Positions 60,567-64,000 of a DNA stretch of 64,000 bases are shown piece by piece. Origin of the DNA: Polynucleobacter sp. AP-Kolm-20A-A1 (lineage in GTDB: Bacteria; Pseudomonadota; Gammaproteobacteria; Burkholderiales; Burkholderiaceae); assembly GCF_018688315.1 (NCBI RefSeq), contig NZ_CP061315.1:496001-560000 (forward strand), written 5' to 3'. Under the pieces are notes generated by a model. It saw nothing but the letters and a program-made list of their open reading frames with translations, ran no database searches and was not told the origin of the DNA. Both the position numbers and the translations under genes were made by a program. The stretch's first letter is position 1; the number at the start of each line of letters is the position of its first letter.

Positions 60567-60802
60567 TGAAAGTGAATTTCAAAACTCTCGGTTTATGTTT
60601 TGCAGCAGCAGCTTTGTTGGCCGCTTGCTCTGAGCCCCCTGAAATTGCTGCGAAAGCTGCTAAACGTCCAGACGTTGCTCCTTACATGGGCGCAAATAAT
60701 GGGTTCGTGACAAAGGGCTGGACGCCAGGCAACCAAGCTAGTTGGACTGAGTCGATCGACAAGCGTACTCAGGGTCAAAACGAATACAGTCGCGTTAAGT
60801 GA
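60566..60802 (+). CDS. Small lipoprotein of the FDH locus
   Basis: 78 residues. A signal peptide ends in LLAACSEPP, a good lipobox. The mature part (about 58 residues) is basic and polar, containing DVAPYMGANNGFVTKGWTPG and SWTESIDKRTQGQNEYSRVK. The family is small and uncharacterised; a place between fdhB and fdhC suggests an assembly or anchoring role. Start TAATG overlaps the fdhB stop. Confidence 0.75.
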   Translation: MKVNFKTLGLCFAAAALLAACSEPPEIAAKAAKRPDVAPYMGANNGFVTKGWTPGNQASWTESIDKRTQGQNEYSRVK

Positions 60803-60849
60803 TCCACTAAATAACAATAAATAAAACGAAAACGTTTAAGGACATGTGT

Positions 60850-61911
60850 ATGAAACGATCATTTTCTAAAGTTCTACGCACTTTGGTGGTGGCTGCTGGT
60901 TTGTCGCTGACTTTGGCAAGCGGAATGAGCTTTGCAGAGCGCGCACCGATGGCGCCATTGCCATCTCCTAGCGGAGTGGATGTGCCGCCTTTGTCAGTGC
61001 CGGCCAATCCAAATGCTTTGGCTAATGGAACGCAAGCCCAGGCTCAGCCGGCAAACCCTTCTATTTTTACTTCAGCAAATAGCGATCCTTACAACTACGT
61101 CAGCATTCCAGATAAAGAGGCTAGCGTTCTGATCCAGCGCTCTGGTCAAGAGTGGCGCGTAATTCGTAATGGGGTTATCACTGTTTACGGTGGCTGGTTA
61201 TTGGCAATAGCTTTTTTCGGGGTTATTGCGATGTACACGGTTAAGGGTTCAATCAAGCTGCATGAACCAATGTCTGGCGTAAAGATCAAGCGCTTTAGTG
61301 CATTTGATCGCTTAGTTCATTGGTTGATGGCATTTAGCTTTTTAGCCTTGGCCTTTACTGGCTTATTGATTCTGTATGGCAAGTACTTTGCAATGCCGTT
61401 AATGGGCGGGGCTGCTTATGGCTCATTCCTCATGGTTTGCAAAAACATCCATAACTTCACAGGTCCTTTGTTCACTATTTGTATCGTGATTTTCTTCTTG
61501 CTCTTTGCGCATAAGAATTTACCTGGTAAAGGTGACCTCCAGTGGTATTTAACTTTTGGTGGCATTTTTAGTGGCAAGCATGTGCCAGCTGGTTTCTTTA
61601 ATGGCGGTGAAAAGATCTGGTTCTGGTTTGGTATGACTTTCTTGGGCTTGGTAATTTCAGCCTCAGGCTTTGTGCTCGACATGATCGTGCCATTCATGAC
61701 TATTGAATACACTCGTGGCACGATGCAAATTGCCAACATCATTCACAGCAGCGCTGCGATCTTGATGTCTGCAATGGCAATGGGGCACATCTATATCGGC
61801 ACCATCGGTATGGAAGGCTCAATCGATGGCATGAAGACTGGTTATGTGGATGCTACTTGGGCTAAAGAGCACCATGAGCTCTGGTATGACGAACTTAACA
61901 AAAAAGGGTAA
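60850..61911 (+). CDS. fdhC: Formate dehydrogenase cytochrome b subunit (gamma)
   Basis: 353 residues from ATG 60850, which has AAGGA 7 nt upstream; the ATG at 60844 is too close to it. A signal-like N-terminus and a Pro-rich periplasmic part (about 30-100) precede about five membrane helices. Candidate heme ligands are His in RLVHW, NIHNF, IIHSS and GHIYIG. It passes electrons to the quinone pool. The family often has this long N-terminal extension in beta and epsilonproteobacteria. Confidence 0.92.
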   Translation: MKRSFSKVLRTLVVAAGLSLTLASGMSFAERAPMAPLPSPSGVDVPPLSVPANPNALANGTQAQAQPANPSIFTSANSDPYNYVSIPDKEASVLIQRSGQEWRVIRNGVITVYGGWLLAIAFFGVIAMYTVKGSIKLHEPMSGVKIKRFSAFDRLVHWLMAFSFLALAFTGLLILYGKYFAMPLMGGAAYGSFLMVCKNIHNFTGPLFTICIVIFFLLFAHKNLPGKGDLQWYLTFGGIFSGKHVPAGFFNGGEKIWFWFGMTFLGLVISASGFVLDMIVPFMTIEYTRGTMQIANIIHSSAAILMSAMAMGHIYIGTIGMEGSIDGMKTGYVDATWAKEHHELWYDELNKKG

Positions 61912-61914
61912 GCC

Positions 61915-62196
61915 ATGAAAAAAATCATTGCTTTCACATTCTGCGCGTTTGCCGCATCTTCAGTATTGGCTGCACTGCCGCCGTTGACTCCTGAGCAAGC
62001 AGAAGCAGCAGCGCTTACTAAAGCAAAAGCTGCTTACGGCGATAGAGTCGGTGCATACAAGTTATGCCTAGCTCAAAACAAAGTAGCTGATCAATTTCGA
62101 GTTCCAGGCACACCTGCTCCAGCTGCATGTACAGCGCCGCCGCCATTTACACCGCCAGTGGCCGCTGCACCTGCCGCAGCTCCAGCGGCTAAGTAA
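61915..62196 (+). CDS. Small secreted Ala/Pro-rich protein at the end of the FDH operon
   Basis: 93 residues. A signal peptide ends near VLA-ALPP. The mature protein has two Cys (LCLAQNK and PAACTAPP), able to form a disulfide, and a Pro/Ala-rich tail (PPVAAAPAAAPAAK). Not recognised as a named family. It starts 3 nt after fdhC and abuts the convergent ABC gene, so it is the last cistron. Confidence 0.7.
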   Translation: MKKIIAFTFCAFAASSVLAALPPLTPEQAEAAALTKAKAAYGDRVGAYKLCLAQNKVADQFRVPGTPAPAACTAPPPFTPPVAAAPAAAPAAK

Positions 62197-62904
62197 TTAG
62201 TCGGCTAGTAGCTCTTGATGTAAGTAGCGTTTAGCTGCTTGTGTTTGGGGATTGGCAAAGAAGGGACCTACGGGTCCCTTTTCTTTTATCTCGCCCTGAT
62301 CAATAAAGATGATGTGCTCAGCAAGTCTTTGCACCTGAGCCAATTGATGTGATGAAAAAATAACATCTGCACCTTGCTGATTAAATTGGCGAATTAATCC
62401 TTCGACTTGCTCCGTAGTATTGGGGTCAAGGTTCGCAGTTGGCTCATCCAATAAAACTAAATTGGGCTTTTGAAGAATGGCTCTTCCTAGGCATAATTTT
62501 TGTCTTTCGCCGGCTGATAACTTATGTGCGGGACTGCCAGATAATTTGCTTAAGCCGACTTGTTCCATCACATCTACTAGATCAGAGTTGCTGATAGAGG
62601 AATCGGCATCACGAACGATTCCAAGATTAGTAATGGCAGATGCTTTAATCATTGGAGTGTGATGCAAAACTAAGGAGATCCTCGTTTTAAAGGAGTAAGT
62701 AACAGTTCCGGTATCTGGCTTAATGAGGCCATCAAGCAACTTTAAAAAAGTAGTCTTTCCGGCGCCATTTGGCCCAATGCAAGCGGTAATTCGGTCAGCC
62801 GGAATGATGGCATGTGGAATATTGAGAATAGTTCTACCGTTGCTCTTAACTGTAATGCCCTTGAGCTCGATGAACCTTTCAAAATTCTCCATTGCATTAA
62901 CCAT
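62197..62904 (-). CDS. tupC: ABC transporter ATP-binding protein, tungstate/molybdate type
   Basis: 235 residues from ATG 62904, overlapping the permease stop by 8 nt; the ATG at 62892 is an alternative. Walker A ITACIGPNGAGKTTFLK, signature KLSAGERQKLCLGRAIL, Walker B NLVLLDEPTANLD and the switch His in VIFSSHQL are present. With the TupB-like permease it fits a tungstate importer. The terminator of the convergent FDH operon lies inside its 3' end. Confidence 0.88.
   Translation of the reverse strand: MVNAMENFERFIELKGITVKSNGRTILNIPHAIIPADRITACIGPNGAGKTTFLKLLDGLIKPDTGTVTYSFKTRISLVLHHTPMIKASAITNLGIVRDADSSISNSDLVDVMEQVGLSKLSGSPAHKLSAGERQKLCLGRAILQKPNLVLLDEPTANLDPNTTEQVEGLIRQFNQQGADVIFSSHQLAQVQRLAEHIIFIDQGEIKEKGPVGPFFANPQTQAAKRYLHQELLAD
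62261..62287 (+). terminator. Terminator of the FDH operon, inside the convergent ABC ATPase gene
   Basis: AAGGGACC (62261-62268), loop TACG, GGTCCCTT (62273-62280), then TTCTTTT. The stem is perfect and the T tract faces plus-strand transcription. It lies 65 nt after the last FDH gene, in the 3' coding part of the minus-strand ATPase gene, so coding and terminator share DNA. Confidence 0.8.
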
Positions 62905-63592
62905 AGCGACGCTCCGCAATTTGGCGAACTGCAAAGGTAAATAGGTTTGCCAATAAAACAATCATTAACAGGACTATGCCCAGTGCTAGCGCTAAGGGAA
63001 GGTCGCCTTTGCTAGTCTCCAGCGCAATTGCAGTGGTCATGGTTCTGGTGGAGTGATCAATGTTGCCGCCAACGATCATGACGGCCCCCACCTCAGAAAT
63101 AGCCCGAGCTAGCCCGGCCAAAATGGCGATGGTCAAAGAAAAGCGGCAATCCCATATCAACCATTTAAAGCGGGACAGTGGCGGCAATCTCAGGCTTAAA
63201 AAAGAATCTCGGTGAATGCTCCAAGAGTCCTCCAGAATTTGCCTGCTTAGGGCGGCAATTAGAGGGGTTGTGAGCAGAGTTTGAGCCACAATCATGCCCT
63301 TGGTAGTAAATAGCCAACCCCAGGCTCCAAGAGGTCCTGAGCGAGAAAGCATAAGATAAACAATCACGCCAACAATGACCGTTGGAACGCCCATGAGGGT
63401 ATTGAGCGTCACAATAATCGTTTTCTTGCCTGCAAATCGCTCCGTAGCTAGCAGGGCGCCAATTGGAAGGCCTAGTAGCGTTCCAATCAGTAGGGCCGTG
63501 AGGCTAACCTGCAGGGAAACCCAGACGATTCCCAGCACTCCGCCATCTAAATGGGCGAGTAGGGTGAGGGCGTCCTGAAAAGCTTTCAACAT
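62897..63592 (-). CDS. tupB: Tungstate/molybdate ABC transporter permease
   Basis: 231 residues, about five or six helices. The MetI-like signature region is GLARAISEVGAVMIVGGNID and the segment GVPTVIVGVIVYLMLSRSGP is typical of TupB. It forms a membrane channel with TupC. No substrate-binding protein gene (TupA) lies next to it: upstream on this strand there is only a 66-bp gap and a plus-strand gene. Neighbouring FDH needs Mo or W, giving a plausible reason for adjacency. Confidence 0.88.
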   Translation of the reverse strand: MLKAFQDALTLLAHLDGGVLGIVWVSLQVSLTALLIGTLLGLPIGALLATERFAGKKTIIVTLNTLMGVPTVIVGVIVYLMLSRSGPLGAWGWLFTTKGMIVAQTLLTTPLIAALSRQILEDSWSIHRDSFLSLRLPPLSRFKWLIWDCRFSLTIAILAGLARAISEVGAVMIVGGNIDHSTRTMTTAIALETSKGDLPLALALGIVLLMIVLLANLFTFAVRQIAERRYG

Positions 63593-63658
63593 GCGCTTGA
63601 TTCTATCAAGGCAATGGCAAAATGGCTGTAATGAGACTGATTCCCCTATTTTCGACTT

Positions 63659-63859
63659 ATGGCTGAAGTGGTTTGCCTTTGCAATGAGGTTCTCGACGTG
63701 GATTTACGCGAGTATCTAGATGCTAACCCGGTGGACTCTATAGAGGAGTTGCGGGAGCGGGCTTCTATTTGCAATAAGTGTATGCAGTGCCAGGAGCTGG
63801 TTGAGGGCGAAATTTACTTAGCACGCGTAAGGCGTCAACGGGCGGCAGGACAGTTTTGA
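63659..63859 (+). CDS. Small 2Fe-2S protein, BFD-like
   Basis: 66 residues. VVCLCNEV (CxC) and CNKCMQC (CxxC plus a further Cys) give the four ligands of a 2Fe-2S cluster in the bacterioferritin-associated ferredoxin-like fold. Its partner is unknown. Its stop overlaps the next start by 1 nt (TGATG), so the two may be cotranscribed. Confidence 0.8.
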   Translation: MAEVVCLCNEVLDVDLREYLDANPVDSIEELRERASICNKCMQCQELVEGEIYLARVRRQRAAGQF

Positions 63860-64000
63860 TGACGATTACGAAGAGCGCGCGCTTCACCGTTATGAGTATG
63901 AATGTCCATAAAGGCTTATCGCCATTACATCGACATTCAACCATTTACCAGTTGCGTGAAAAAATGCGCAGCCATCATCCTGATTTGCTTTTTTTGCAAG
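63859..64000 (+). CDS. Endonuclease/exonuclease/phosphatase family protein, 3' end cut off by the window
   Basis: 47 residues are visible from the ATG at 63859, which overlaps the 2Fe-2S gene stop. RFTVMSMNVHKGLSPLHRHS contains the early Asn that binds metal in this superfamily, and LREKMRSHHPDLLFLQ ends with the usual FLQ(E) strand. These Mg2+-dependent enzymes cut DNA, RNA or phosphoesters; the specific substrate is not visible. Confidence 0.75.
   Translation, partial: MTITKSARFTVMSMNVHKGLSPLHRHSTIYQLREKMRSHHPDLLFLQ

Overview
The window is a compact, gene-dense stretch (67 protein genes, no gap over about 270 bp) of a betaproteobacterial chromosome. Gene order and protein style point to the Burkholderiaceae, most likely Polynucleobacter or a close relative: glnD-map against rpsB-tsf-pyrH-frr-uppS-cdsA-dxr-rseP-bamA-skp-lpxD-fabZ-lpxA-lpxB-rnhB, ppsR/ppsA divergent, an Anbu cluster, and a cysteine-type membrane formate dehydrogenase. 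Species assignment is inference from gene order, not a database match. No tRNA, rRNA, CRISPR array, insertion sequence, phage or integrase gene was found.

Layout. 1-2.5 kb: an AT-richer run of three coupled genes (truncated FAD/NAD(P)-binding protein, Bcr/CflA-type exporter, Nudix hydrolase). 2.5-5.9 kb (minus): map-glnD. 6.2-21.2 kb (plus): translation factors, UMP kinase, isoprenoid and phospholipid precursors, outer-membrane assembly and lipid A synthesis, RNase HII and a SpoU methyltransferase. 21.2-24.5 kb: PEP synthase and its regulator, divergent. 24.6-28.8 kb (minus): a four-gene cluster of circularly permuted ATP-grasp, alpha-E, transglutaminase-like and Anbu proteasome-like proteins. 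28.9-33.3 kb: smpB, ratA, rnfH, guaB, guaA. 33.3-37.5 kb: a ferritin-like DUF455 protein, a radical SAM protein and two tandem paralogous exported proteins of unknown role. 37.5-40.7 kb: queE, queD, tadA, an LD-carboxypeptidase and a SOUL protein. 40.7-46.3 kb (minus): envelope glycosylation genes (GT39, flippase-like, GT9, PAP2) and rlmJ. 46.3-51.4 kb: a DUF3047 lipoprotein, copper export (copA/copZ) and low-affinity phosphate uptake (DUF47-pit). 51.5-62.2 kb: apbC and a full formate dehydrogenase locus. 62.2-64 kb: two tungstate/molybdate ABC transporter genes in convergent orientation, a small 2Fe-2S protein and the start of an endonuclease/exonuclease/phosphatase-family gene.

How parts work together. 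The formate dehydrogenase locus is nearly self-contained: an Fe-S carrier (ApbC), DUF3305 and DUF3306 proteins, a multi-cluster ferredoxin, a TorD-type chaperone, a small Tat protein, the catalytic, Fe-S and cytochrome b subunits, two small exported proteins, and opposite it the metal-oxyanion transporter genes that could supply W or Mo. An FNR-like box lies just before the structural genes and a terminator hairpin for the operon lies inside the convergent transporter gene.

The best candidates for poorly described biology are the Anbu cluster with its basic Anbu tail, the DUF455/radical SAM/paralogous lipoprotein block, the DUF3305/DUF3306 accessory genes, and an AT-rich perfect 12-bp inverted repeat between map and rpsB.
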